A program made the translations under genes and the position numbers. Positions 24,001 through 35,655 of a stretch of DNA of 64,000 bases are shown piece after piece. The stretch's first letter is position 1. Every line of letters starts with the position of its first letter. This DNA is from Diphasiastrum complanatum (lineage: Eukaryota > Streptophyta > Lycopodiopsida > Lycopodiales > Lycopodiaceae): the NCBI GenBank assembly GCA_029204225.1, contig CM055094.1, forward strand, positions 19,657,202 to 19,721,201. The letters are read 5' to 3'. The notes beneath the pieces are model-generated. The model was given only the letters and a program-made list of their open reading frames with translations, searched no databases and was not told where the DNA came from.

Positions 24001-24180
24001 TTAGACAAAATGTGGGAATGAAATGTCGCAGGAGTGAAGTTAGTTAATAAAAGTGGGTCCCCCCTCGAAATTTCTAATGCAAATATTAAGGGAACTCGGA
24101 TTTTAGTGTGGCTAAGTGCCCTAAAATCCACTTTAAATAGTGGTTCATTGTGATACATTTTGCATGCTCAACTCAATCAA
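21028..24180. other. Long stretch without a recognisable gene
   Basis: From 21105 to about 22020 broken plus-strand frames are helix-rich and acidic (KVSQQHDNALQDYV, ADQGERDAGQLG), reminiscent of a decayed coiled-coil or gag region. From 22020 to 23600 I see only short frames. From 23810 to 24180 an AT-rich segment has no partner elsewhere in the window. No RNA gene or long repeat was noticed. Confidence 0.4.
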
Positions 24181-24214
24181 GATTGGTGGAACCTCTGTTG
24201 CTTTGTCAATGTGT

Positions 24215-24790
24215 AGGTTGTTCAGGGATAGGATTCTCAACAAGATTGAAAGTAGCATTGGGAGAGCTAAGTTGCTTCACAAACTCGATCCCGCTAGGCT
24301 TTGTATGTCTCAGGAGCTCCTTGATCTGGTCTCAAGGGTCGACTCAGGTGGGAATGGGAAAGTGATGCCTGGGGAACAGGGCGTGTGGATACAAAGGTTT
24401 CATAAAACTCCAACACTGAAAAGTTGGCAGTTTTGTAGTTATAGGTAGCAAGGATGAGAGACTCCCAGAAGCGGCTTCGATCCCTTTCCCATCCGATCTC
24501 ATACTACCACCTAGCTGGTATGTTGATTTGTCTTGTCCTACAGCATCGCCATCTCCATCCTTATCCCTTGGCCTTTGTTCAAAATTCCCAACCTGGGCCT
24601 TGCACGAAGTGTTCCATAGATAGTTCACTTTATCCGTGATCTTTTGCAAGTCCTTCGTCATTTTTTTCAATTGCTCCTCGTACTATTGAAAGACTTTTTA
24701 TTTTTTTTTGGCAGCTCGCTTGAAATTATCGATCCATCACGAACTGTCGATCCAGCTCATCTATTGCTTAAGTTGATCTTGGACTTCATT
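24215..24790 (-). pseudogene. Repeat 3 copy 2: coiled-coil gag-like fragment
   Basis: It corresponds to about 53860-54600. The minus-strand frame 24670-24344 reads KKMTKDLQKITDKVNYLW, then QRPRDKDGDGDAVGQDKS and TKLPTFQCWSFMKPLYPH. It is joined near 24885 to the leader of the copia family. Confidence 0.4.
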
Positions 24791-24884
24791 TAGCTCTTTG
24801 GCTTGTTGCCCATGGTGGCTCATAGCTCTTCTACTTGTATTTTCTCCGCCTCATCTACATCTTCTTTCTTTTTCTACTATGAGA

Positions 24885-25137
24885 AATCAACAACTTTCTC
24901 TCTTTACACCCTAGCTGAGGAGACTTCCATAGCTGAGAAGATGGACAATTGCACTGTGAGTGCTTCATGGCTGACCAAATAGCATGCTCTGAGGTCACCC
25001 TATTACTTGTTACCCATTGCTTCAAACCGCTCTACAAAGGATTGTTTGCTTGACTAACCGTAAACGGTTCTTCGAATTGTCCCAAAATTTGGCTTCCAAC
25101 TAACACCGAACTGCTCCACTCCCAGGCTCTGATACCA
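24885..25137 (-). mobile_element. Copia 1-type leader fragment with intact primer-binding site
   Basis: It matches 49293-49556 of the copia at 43886. Adjacent to the LTR the minus strand reads TGGTATCAGAGCCTGG, a perfect match to the usual plant initiator-Met tRNA primer-binding site; in the other copy one base is changed. Confidence 0.75.
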
Positions 25138-25477
25138 TGTCAAGGATCTTACTGGCAATATAGTTAACTAAGTTTCAAGCAATCTATCATCAAACAGATA
25201 AGCAATAAAGAGAGATCACACACCAACCCAAGAGAACACTTCTTAACTGTATTTACAAAAGAGACTGAAAGATGTATATACACAGTCTAATTTTTGTGGG
25301 GTACCGCTGCATGACAATTCAGTCCCCGTTACGGGACGCGTGTCCCAACTTACACTACGTGTACCATCAAATTGGCACACATGCATACTATCACAAAGAC
25401 AGTAAAAAACTCGAAATCACTGCAGAACACGGAAAGTCATGAACTGTGAGAGAAACTCGGGCTTACTTATTCTAACA
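25138..25477 (-). repeat. Copia 1-type LTR (340 bp)
   Basis: It begins TGTCAAGGATC and ends TTATTCTAACA on the plus strand, and aligns along its length with the LTRs at 43886-44225 and 49557-49888. It is flanked on the right by the same repeat 2 target sequence (TTTATTTAGTTGTGTAAC) as the other copia, so it is a duplicate of that insertion's right junction, not an independent insertion. Confidence 0.85.
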
Positions 25478-26145
25478 TTTATTTAGTTGTGTAACAAGCA
25501 ATAAGCATTTTTTTTTAACAAATTTTCAATTTGGTTTTGGAAATCCTAGATTACAACATTTTAATGTATTAACAAAAATGACTTAATTTACATGAACAAC
25601 TAAGAGTTTTGAAAATCCTAGATTACAGCTTCATTCAATCTTCAAATTTTCAAGCTCGTTCAAACTCCAATGAAATATAATTCATTCCAAAATCCATTCT
25701 CGAATCCTAGAACGATGTATTTTAAAAGCTTTTGTAATGTGAAAGAGAGATCACTGAGCTAAAACACGACTCAGATTGCATTCGGAATTGTTTTCAAAAA
25801 CTTATAAATTGTATTCATCACCGGAGATGGCTAGAGGACATGGTGTGAAAAATTGTCAACTAGTTTGGTTTTTGTTTGACAATTTTGGAGGACAAAATGA
25901 ATCTCAACTTCGAGTTAGTTTCATATTTGTTAATAAGGGCCTAAATAGTGGTTTAACTATTTCTGGCAAGTAGAAAAGTGGATGAGGTTGAGTTTGGACC
26001 CATCCTAATTGGCTAATTTTGGTACATTGCATCTAGACTAGATTTTCTAGGTTTTTGATGAAGTATCTAGAAGTTCTCAAATTAGGTCAAGTTTCGGGAA
26101 AGTGGCCAAATGACATTTTGGAAGCTATAAATAGCTGTACCTAAG
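25478..26145. repeat. Repeat 2 tail, duplicated block
   Basis: It matches 49889-50555 and 11905-12590. At 26145 the sequence jumps straight to the counterpart of 52085, skipping the minisatellite and spacer present in the 49-54 kb copy. Confidence 0.75.
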
Positions 26146-27130
26146 TGAAAAACAAGAAATCTAATCCACAACTAATCTAAAATGCATAAAGGAAGAAAGT
26201 AAGAAACTAGGTTAAAATCCACATCCACACACAAGGAATGGCATGATCATAAAAGCATCACACAAGAAAGCCATCATGATCAAGGAGCTCAAAAGATTGC
26301 CAAAACTCATGGAGAATCTTATTCATAAACAAGAGTAGAGACAATACATGTAAAGCTCCCTCACAAGAGAGGGGTCTCTTAAATTAGCAAGAGAGGTGCT
26401 TAGGTGGAGCCCAAGTGGCAATTCCACAATTTCACAAATTACAAGTGGAATTAGCTTCTCCACTAGATCTCACCATCAAAAGGTAGATCACTCTACTTTT
26501 TTAAGAGGGGTCTACTTGCATTTATTTCACATGCCTAGAAATACTAGCTCTTGCATGGTCATTCCATCACTTGGGATTCACCATGAGGCTTACATACTTT
26601 CTCTATGTAGTTCTAGCTAGCATTTCTCGGCTCTCATTCTTCATCCTTCTCTTCTTCCTCAGAGACCTCCTCGGTCTAAGGTGATATGTGCTCTTGAAAT
26701 AGCTTTGGACCAATATCTTGGGGATTCATCAGAATCAACTAACATCATCCTCCCCTAATCTGTTGCAGAATCCACTGCAACAGTACATGTCAAATGATAC
26801 TGCTTCGCTTTTGCATTGGCATCTTTCATTGGCACTTGGAAAACTGTAGATCCACGTTCGGTTGCATAAAACCAAGTGTTTATTTGTCGCAAAAACTATT
26901 TCACAACATTGAGATCTCCCAATGGCCTCTTACATTCCAGCATGCTTGAGAACCTCTTGTGTATCCTGCTCACTTTGTCATTTCACCATCAGCTTCTTTG
27001 AGTTAAATGCTTTTCCCAAGGCTTCAAATATTTAGAACCGCAATTTATTTCCAAGCTGTAGTGGTCCCAAATATTGTCGTACCCCTTGTATAAAACTGAA
27101 CTCCTGCCAATCTTCAATCATTGTGACATA
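26146..27130 (-). repeat. Candidate LTR plus 3' region of repeat 3, copy 3
   Basis: The matching copy is 52085-53035. On the minus strand AGGGGAGGATGA (polypurine) at about 26745-26758 is followed by TGTTAGTTGATTC, the arrangement of a polypurine tract and the start of a 3' LTR. The far LTR end and a paired LTR were not found, so this is a candidate only. A short gap relative to the other copy lies near 26850-26885. Confidence 0.35.
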
Positions 27131-28424
27131 TCACGAAGACATAAATGTCGCTCTATAGTAGAGTCGGGCCTTCATACGGTGGCCTTCTTCTGATTGCAGA
27201 GCTACGTTGGAATTGATTTTTATAGGATCCAACCCTCCATCCCAAAAACACTCCTGACTCATAAGGAATGCCATGAATTGATAATTGGCACTTTCTCGAA
27301 TGCCTACGTCAACACTAGACCTATATTTGTGGCCAAAGTCTAGTAGTTGTAGCCTCAACTCGTCTTATGTTGACCTTTTTGAAATCCCTGGAATCACCGG
27401 CCAATTGATAGCTTCATCTATTGGTTGTTCCGTTGGACATGGATCTTTCCTTTTAATAGGCATGTAAAAGGGATCAACCCTTTTCCAAGCGGTGCCCTCA
27501 GGTACTCTTGCAGCCTCCTATTGTCTTTCAAAATCTTGTTTCTACATTTTGGTTGTGGCTGTAGGGCTGCAATAGCATCTGACCTTAATTGGTATTGTCC
27601 TTGATCCAGGTCTCCTTTTCCACCTCTCATGGATCGAGTGTATTTCTTCCTGAATTTCTTGGATTTTCAAATGTCGGCCATCTTAGGCCTTGGCTTGATC
27701 TGTTGGGTTGCCTTTGACTTTTCGGAGGCCTTGCTGGATGCTCATCAAATGCCTTGGCACTTTTGTCTTCTCTTCCAGCTCTTCCACTAGTAGAGGGCTC
27801 AGCTTCACTAGTATTGAAACCTGCAAGTGGCGGCGAGAAACTCCAAAGGGTGAGTTGCATAGCTTGGGGGTCCTCAAACTCATCGGTGTCAACTTGGGTT
27901 TCAACTATGGCAGGTGGATTGTCATCGAGCAAGGGTCTCATGAACTTTGTGGGTTGTTCAGGGATAGGATTCTCAACAAGATTCAAAGTATCATAAGTTG
28001 CTTCACAAACTTGATCATGCTAGGCTTTGTATTTCTCAAGAGCTCCTTGATATGGTCTCAAGGGTCGACTCAGGTGGGGATGAGGAAGTGATGGCTGGGT
28101 AACAGGGCATGTGGGTACAAATGTTTCATAAAACTCGAACACTGAAAAGTTGGCAGTTTGTAGTTATAGGTAGGGGGTTGAGAGACTCCCAGAAGCGGCT
28201 TCGGTCCCTTTCACGTCCGACCTCATACTACCATCCAGCTGGCATGTTGATTCGTCTTGTCCTACAACATCGCCATCTCCATCCTTATCCCTTGGACTTT
28301 GTTCGAAATTTCCTACTTGGGCCTTGTACGAAGTGTTCCATAGCTGGTTCACTTAATCCAAGATCTTTTGCAGGTCCTCCGTCATTTTTTTCAACTGCTT
28401 CTCGTACTCTTGAATGACTTTTGG
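27131..28424 (-). pseudogene. Repeat 3 copy 3: gag-like coiled-coil gene relic
   Basis: It is nearly identical to 53036-54300. Minus-strand frames give GGKGDLDQGQYQLRSD, FNTSEAEPSTSGRAGRED, the IEDW...-side C-terminal segment and, upstream, LDQV-type coiled coil pieces. Several stops break it. The junction at 28425 cuts the coiled coil and joins a different frame. Confidence 0.45.
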
Positions 28425-28872
28425 ACATGTGTGCGTTTCTCGATGTAGGGTTCTCTAGGCTGGCCTTTTGGTGCTTTGTAGTTGGCCCTTGTTGAGAGGA
28501 GGAACTCATTCTCTTTTGAGAAGCCACTTGCATGGAATCTGTTGTAGTAGGCCTGGAAGTAGAGTTTGTCAACTGCTGCAAAGTGACATCTATCAGAAGA
28601 TAGCCCAATAACGTGGAGCTTTGCTTGTTCTTGAAATAGTCATGGAGGAAGTTGGAAGCAAACTGGGCCCAATCATGGTTCTGATTGTGTAGTCTAGAAT
28701 CTGCCATCATGTGGAATAGTTTCATGGGGATATGCATGATCTTGGACCTATAGCGTTGTGTATATTTCGTTAGATAGGCGCATGCAGCAGCTAAGGGCTT
28801 ATCATTTATGAACTCAATATGGTAACCATTTTTGTTTTTCCATTTTTCCATTGAGGGGTCTATGTATTTGAA
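28425..28872 (-). pseudogene. Unidentified gag-like ORF fragment
   Basis: The open minus frame reads IDSIAYFKYIDPSMEKWKN, then KPLAAACAYLTKYTQRYRSK, MKLFHMMADSRLHNQNHDW, a helical stretch, and a Ser/Thr/Gln-rich tail. No partner exists elsewhere in the window. It lies between repeat 3 and a Z gene fragment of copy C. It may be retroelement gag or a captured gene; I do not recognise it. Confidence 0.3.
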
Positions 28873-28884
28873 GTATGCTATGGA

Positions 28885-29040
28885 ATCAATCTTTTTGAGG
28901 GTCCTACTGACTGTGTTTGGTCCAGTGTGGTGGTGTCTTCATGTTGAGCAGAAGAGTCTTCAGGGAGAAGATCATCAGCATCAAAATCAATTATGTCAGA
29001 AAATTCATCAAGCTCTTTGCTCAAAATGCAAAAGTCTTAT
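28885..29040 (-). pseudogene. Element 1 gene Z fragment, copy C
   Basis: The minus strand reads ELDEFSDIIDFDADDLLPED, matching the acidic motif of Z at about 4060-4110 in copy A, followed by an unrelated Ser/Thr/Gln-rich segment. One stop precedes the motif. Confidence 0.6.
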
Positions 29041-29044
29041 ATGC

Positions 29045-30883
29045 ATGTACTCCTTGTCATGTCTTTTGTTGTTTTCATGCAGTACAAACAAGGGTGTTTA
29101 AAAAAAGTGCCATGAGATATATTGAACATACATTTTAATGTCTTTAGATCTTCTGCTAAATGCCATTCAATGTTGAAAGTGCCAATTCCAGGAATATTGA
29201 GTGGAACTCCCTCCATGTGATTTTTTATGGTGGCAGAATATGATGTTCTATTAAATATCCATGAGAGAATGTTATGGTCTTCTTTTAGCATCTATAAGAG
29301 AATACAAAAACGTGATTAACCTCATAATATTAACACAGAGAAGATTTTAGATATGAAATCCATATTCAAATGATTATCCCTATTTATTATGCAAAGGAAC
29401 TGCTATACCTGAAATGCTGGCAATCACCAAATATCATTTCCTGATTGAACACTGAAATTGAGGCCTTCTGAGTCTTCTGAATTTGAAAGTGCTCCATTCA
29501 TGATCGTGAGACTGACTCTTTCCATTTTTTGTCCTTTTATAATTTCAGACTCATCTAACTTGAGGACAAGTATCAACTTGTTATTGACATTCTCATTTGT
29601 AATACCGTAAAAATTTATGATGAATGTTAATAACTGATTAATGTCAATAAATAAATTGTTGGATTTGTTATATGCTAGACTTTCTCCTTTCGAGCAATAC
29701 ACTTCATTGATATGAGATGGATTACCAACTATTGTTTGACATACCATGGTTTAACATGTTTTTTTTTTTTTTAGGATAAAATGGTCATGGGATTGGAAAC
29801 TTTTTAATATTTACCTATGCAAATGCCTCCTTTATCATCTTAAACATTGTTGCATATGCTTCCCTACTAATGCTAGAAAAGTCACATGCCCCCTGAAGGA
29901 ATGTAGTGTCTAATATTTTTCCAACTTCATCCATAATGCTATCAGTAACTAAAGCCTTGATCTTTTTCATTTTGTTATTATTTAACATTGATTTCATAGA
30001 TTTAGGAGTCAAGATACAGGCTAGTGAGTTTCCAATTGAAATCTCATCGGCCAAATGGTCTTCAACAACCAATGCTGATCTGCATTGCAAACATAATGTT
30101 CATGAAAATGTCAGTAGAAATTAGGACACTCATAATATTCACAGCAGTATATAATAAGCAAATCAACAGAAAGTTGAAATGGATAAATAACAGAATTAGT
30201 GATTATGAATAAATCAAAATGTTCAAGCAATTTTCAGTACCAAATAAGCTATAACTTACTTGAATGCATGGATTCCTCTTTTTCTATGACCTCCTCTGGA
30301 TGATATATCACATATATCCTTGTTTACCAGTCTTCCTCTTGTTGCTTCGGACCTTTCTATTGAGCACATCCATATCTTTAACAAGAGACAAATATGATAT
30401 ACGCATGGATTGAAATGCAATTTTTATCTCATCATTACTAGTTGTACAATGATGCAAAGAAGATTTCAACCTTTGGATCTCCTCCTTGAGCATCTCATTT
30501 TCATCCAAACAAATTTTCATCTTTGTAGATTTTTTCTCGCACTCCTTTGATATTTTCCTTGATTCCTCTTCCAAATAATGTATTCTTTGCATTGAATGTG
30601 CATTCCCATAGAGTATCAAATTCTCATAGTAACCCAAAAGGCCATTTTTACCATGACACATATAGATTATTAACTGACTCACCGAATGAAAATTTGGATG
30701 CTGCAATGAACATGGATCAATAGGATACAATGTTCCTGATTACCATAAATCTACATGTTTTACTTTTTCCTCCCAGTATCGGACCATATCAGAAGTTGAC
30801 AATTTGGATTGCTTTGAATTTCTCGTCCTGAGCGGAGCATATTTTGGTGACAGATCCACATGAAGATGATAAAGCTTTGTCAT
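29045..30883 (-). pseudogene. Element 1 gene T, copy C, truncated
   Basis: The start at 30883 gives the MTKLYHLH opening. The frame HPNFHSVSQLIIYMCHG joins parts that are separate frames in copy A, showing exon 1 is continuous. The coiled coil (ENEMLKEEIQRLK), exon 2 (QGACDFSSISREAYATMF), LKLDESEIIKGQKMERVS with the candidate first Asp, and HLAEDLKTLK/PCLYC follow. In this copy the second-Asp motif reads AEDLK instead of AGDLK. IW-stop-L near 29424 is a Trp codon turned to TGA. The gene is cut after TKDMTRST. Confidence 0.6.
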
Positions 30884-31226
30884 CAGTACAATAGTATAGT
30901 AACAAACAACACAATGACAATAACAAAGTTGGAGATGGCGCTAACGACTCTGCTGGAGATAGAGATGGCGCAGGCTTTTTTTAGAAATGTCACTCCTAAT
31001 TCAAATTTTTGAGTGTTCCCAACTATTGGGAGGGAATATTTCAGCATTTTGAAAAATTATATTTTAACTATGATTAAACATCAGTGAAGTTTGATGTGAC
31101 TAAACTAAGCTACATTCATTTACATGGAAAGTAGTGCGGGCAGATGCGTAAAGAATTTAAAAAATGATATTATAATTACTTTCTAGTTATTTTTCTCTCT
31201 CCTACATGGCATTTCTTATAGGGCCC

Positions 31227-32100
31227 TCTTTGGATGAAAGAATATGTTTTCTCTAATGAAAGAATATGTTTAAGCTTAAAAACAAGTGGATGCAAAAACA
31301 TCAGTATGTCTTGAACACTTCCATACATGTGTATACATTGTTAATTTTAGAGCTCTAGGACTATGGCACATGCAAAGGGAGTAGCATTATGGTGCATTTA
31401 CGAGTAAATGATCAAGCAAATACTTATAAAACTGGTATATGGCAACTTAGACACAGTGATAAATTCATGAGAATAAGTTAGTGAAGCTCAAAAAGTCATT
31501 TGGAGTGAGTTCTTGCCGAGTCCCAATTTGTTACCTTGCTATTTGTGAACTTGTCCCGAGATAAGGTGAAAAAATACTTTTAATATTATGAATGACAACC
31601 ACGAAGCTATCATAGTTTCAATCGACATCAATATAAGTAAACAACAAAAGTCATCACATACATGCAAACAAGATGGCAAACACTCATCAATGTTTCTGTA
31701 CATGATTCAAGCTGGATTGTCTTCATGCCAAAGTTCTCAGAAATGGGAGATACCAGAACAACAAATTTACATTTTTCTAGAACCTATTGCATCACTATTT
31801 GATTGTGCTCTCTTTCTCTTACCTTAAATGATGCCAAAGGCTACTAGAATATTGAACCAATAACATCACTTGCTACATTCAAATGTGCTAAGATAACACA
31901 AAAGTGCAGCACAATTTGCTTATAATAGGCTACTTGCAAATGATCATAATCATGGTGAGCTACAAACTCGATCTTTGCCATTACAAATTAGCCTACACTT
32001 GGTATTAATAGCATCATTTCCACCAAAAAGAAACTTTCAGAGGAAGTTGATTTGTAGAAAAACTAGAACTTCAACCTCATAAAACTCCTCAAGAATCTAG
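31227..32100. repeat. Dispersed non-coding repeat, inverted relative to 55060-55850
   Basis: The stretch from about 31245 to 32040 is the reverse complement of 55070-55850, including GCTACTTGCAAATGATC and TGGGACTCGGCAAG-type blocks. No coding frame of note. It separates element 1 copies C and D. Confidence 0.65.
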
Positions 32101-32559
32101 GTTAATTTCCTCATTTGGTGTAGCTATGTATATAAGCAAATGTTGCAGAACATTACAAAAAGTCACAATATCAAGCTTTACTGTCATGCTGCCATGCAAC
32201 TTTTTAGGAAATGAAAACAAACTCTGATGGGAGAAGATTTGATGCTGGCACTTCCTTCTTCAGGCATGGAAATGGAATCTAGAAGCTTTGAAAGGCTACA
32301 GTTTCAAAGGTCGATTTTCCATCTTTTAGTGGCGATCTATCATTCGCTACGGCCGTGCTTGATTACTCCTTCGCATCCTTGGACACCATCTACATACATC
32401 CACCATGGATCCAGAGTGTCATCATCATCCGTTCTCAAAAACCCTAAGCTGCCAAGACCTGCTACATTGCACAAAAATCGTCACATCTAGCACGAGCCAA
32501 ATGTTGAGGGGTAGTGCTACTGGAGCTTGTCAAAACCACACATTAAACACCGATTTGGG
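32101..32559. other. Short unassigned segment
   Basis: A GC-richer patch at 32227-32490 has an open frame (MGEDLMLALPSSGMEME...) with no partner in the window and no recognisable domain. It could be a captured exon fragment. Nothing else is seen. Confidence 0.25.
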
Positions 32560-32856
32560 TTGGGCCACACTACTTTCCATGTAAAGAATGCACCTTAGTT
32601 TAGTCATATCAAACTTCACTGCTGCTTAACCATAGTCAAAATATAATTTTCAAAATGCTGAAATATTCCCTCCCAATAGTTGGGAACACTCAAAAATTTG
32701 AATTAGGAGTGACATTTCTGAAAAAAGCCTACGCCATCTCTATCTTCAGGGTCAAAAACAATTGTTTAGTGCCATCTGTATCTCCAGCAGAGTAGTTAGC
32801 ACCATCTCCAGCTTTGTTATTGTCATTGTGTTGTTTGTTACTATACTACTGTACTG

Positions 32857-35638
32857 ATGACAAAGCTTTATCATCTTCATGTGGATTTGTCACCAAAATA
32901 TGCCCCGCTCAGGACAAAAAATTCAAAGCAACCCAAATTGTCATCTTCTGATATGGTCCGATACGCATGTAGATTTATGGTCATCAGGAACATTGTATCC
33001 TATTGATCCATGTTCATTGCAACATCCAGATTTTCATTCGGTGAGGCAGTTAATAATCTATATATGTCTTGTTAAAAATGGCCTTTTGGGTTACCATGAG
33101 AATTTGATGCTCTATGGGAATGCACATTCAATGCAAATAATATATTATTTGGAAGAGGAATCAAGGAAAATATCGAAGGAGTGCAAAGAAAAATCTACAA
33201 AGATGAAAACTTGTTTGAATGAAAATGAGATGCTCAAGGAGGAGATCGAAAGGTTGAAATTTTCTTTGCATCATTATACAACTAGTAATCATGAGATAAA
33301 AATTGCATTTCAATCCATGCATATCTCATATTTATCTCTTGTTAAAGATATAGATGTGTTCAACACAAAGGTCCGAAGCAACAAGAGGAAAAGACTACTA
33401 AACAAAGATATATGTGATCTATCATCCGGAGGAGGTCATAGAAAAAGATGAATCTGTGCCTTCAAGTAAATTATAACTTATTTAGTATTGAATATTGCCT
33501 GAACTTTTGATACATTCATAATCACTAATTTTGTTATTTATTCATTTCAACTTTCTGTTGATTTGCTTATTATATACTGCTATGAATACTATGAGTGTAC
33601 TAATTTCTACTGACATTTTTATGAACATTATATTTGCAATGCAGATCAACATTGGTTGTTGAAGACCATTTGGCCGATGAGATTTCAATTTGAAACTCAC
33701 TAGGCTCTATCTTGACTTCTAAATCTATGAAATCATTGTAAAATAATAACAAAATGAAAAAGATTAAGGCTTCAGTTACTGATAGCATTATGGATGAAGC
33801 TGGAAAAATATTAGACACTACATTGCTTCAGGGGGCATGTGACTTTTCTAGCATCAATAGGGAAGCATATGCAACAGTGTTTCAGATGATAAAGGAGGCA
33901 TTTGCACAGGTAAATATTAAAAAGTTTCCAATCCCAAGACCATTTCATCTTTAAAAAAAAAAAGACATGTTAAACCAAGGTATGCAAACAATAGTTGGTA
34001 ATCCATCTCATATCAATAAAGTATATAGTTTGAAAGGAGAAAGTCTAGCTTATAACAATTCCAACAATTAATTTATTGACGTTAATCAGTTATTAACATT
34101 CATCATAAATTTTTACGGTATTACAAATGAGAATGTCAATAACAAGTTGATAGTTGTTCTCAAGTTATATGAGTATGAAATTATAAAAGGACAAAACATG
34201 AAAAGAGTCAGTCTCATGATCATGAATGGAGCACTTCCAAATTCAAAAAGCTCAGAAGGCCTCAATGTGAGTGTTCAATCAGAAAATGATATCTGGTAGT
34301 TGGCAGCATTTCAGGTATAGCTGTTCCTTCGCATAATAAATAGGGATAATCATTTGAATATGGATTTCATATGAAAAATCTTCTATGTGTTAATATTATG
34401 AGGCTAACCATGTTTTTGTATTCTCTTATAGGTGCTAAAAGAAGACCATAACATTTTCTCATGGATATTTAATAGAACATCATATCCTGCCACCATAAAA
34501 AATCACATGAAGGGTTACTCAATATTTCTGAAATTGGTAATTTCAACATTGAATGGCATTTAGTAGGAGATCTGAAGACATTAAAATGTATGTTCAATGT
34601 ATCTCATGCCGCTAACTCTAAACACCCTTGTTTGTACTGCATGAAAACAACAAAAGACATGACAAGGAGAAATATCAAGAGATTAAGAAGATCGTAATTG
34701 GAAACTTGTACTACCGATTCCTCTATGAAATGTTCATATCCGTACATTGCATGCGGAGGTGCGTATTATAAAAAAAAATATATATATATTCACATCTTGT
34801 TTGTATGGAATTCTGAGCCAGAGGCCTCTGCGATGGAAGCTATTTCCATATTAGAGGATGTGTTGTCCAAAGCAGGCTTACATAAAGGCCACGTTAAAAT
34901 AAAAAAAGATGACAAGCTATCAAGTAAAACATGAAATAATCCATGCAAACCGAGAGTTGAAGGATCTAAAGCTTGAAGATTTATATCAACTTATTCTGGC
35001 AAACAATCTGAGGTTCAATACACGGTTTGGAAAGAAATTATTGCAGCAACTCAAGATTTTGAAGAAGAAGGTTCTACTCATATACACAAAGTAGAAGTTT
35101 GGAAAAAGTTAGACAACATGGTGAAATACTCAAGAAAAGATAAATTTTCAAATATTGATGTACAAATGATACATAAAACAACCAATGAATTTGTGGATGC
35201 AGTTCAAAGTGCATGGGGTGTTGATCATATAACACATTATATGGTAAGATTTTGATTTTACACTACGATAGACAAATATGTGCAATTAAATTAGATACTT
35301 TTGGTACTGATTTAAATTATGTTTTTATGACATGTAGCACATATTACGACATCATTCGACATTCTTTGCAAGAAATAGTGGAAGTCTTAGCATATGGTCA
35401 TCGCAAGGAATGGAAAAATCTCATTGGCAAGCAAGAGCAGCATCTCATAAAAGTACACAACATGGCGGGACTAGCACAAAAAACAGCTATATACTACAAC
35501 TTTTCCAATGGTTTTATAGAAGAATCCAAATTCGTCATAATACAAAATCGACGGATTATAAAAAATTTCAAAAAGCATGCAAATTTATACAAGCCAGTAG
35601 GCTATAGACACACAATAAAATTTTGTATTTTAAATTAA
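32857..35638 (+). pseudogene. Element 1 gene T, copy D: most complete transposase copy
   Basis: Exon 1 is 32857-33465 with a frameshift near 32965; the intron 33466-33644 separates the coiled coil from exon 2 (QGACDFSSINREAYATVF). Then come LKLYES-type sequence at about 34165 (Asp of LDES replaced by Tyr), IW-TAG-L at 34297-34299 (Trp lost), an intron ending near 34431, a GDLKTLK motif near 34570, PCLYC near 34630, and a C-terminal region (VWKKLDNMVKY, then YDIIRHSLQEIVEVLAYGH, HNMAGLAQKTAIYY) ending TAA at 35636-35638. Loss of the LDES Asp and the stops mean it is inactive. It shows the full C-terminal length of T. Confidence 0.6.
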
Positions 35639-35655
35639 AATATTTACAAAGTACT

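Larger units (their letters stand above)
28885..31226 (-). mobile_element. Element 1 copy C
   Basis: From the right end inward: boundary near 31226 (CATTTCTTATAGGGCCC), subterminal GATGGCGC repeats (30940-30970), T from 30883 to about 29045, then directly a piece of Z (29040-28885) on the same strand. In copy A, Z and T face each other, so copy C is rearranged. It faces copy D, about 1.35 kb away, as an inverted pair with arms of about 2.1 kb. Confidence 0.65.

Noticed and set aside
29045-30883. Calling T a RAG1 or Transib orthologue outright
   Set aside because: Only the motif layout matches; the N-terminal part differs, the terminal repeat is not the Transib CACWRTG type, and the catalytic Glu is not located.
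32227-32490. 87-codon ORF as a gene
   Set aside because: No recognisable domain, no second copy and no start or promoter context.
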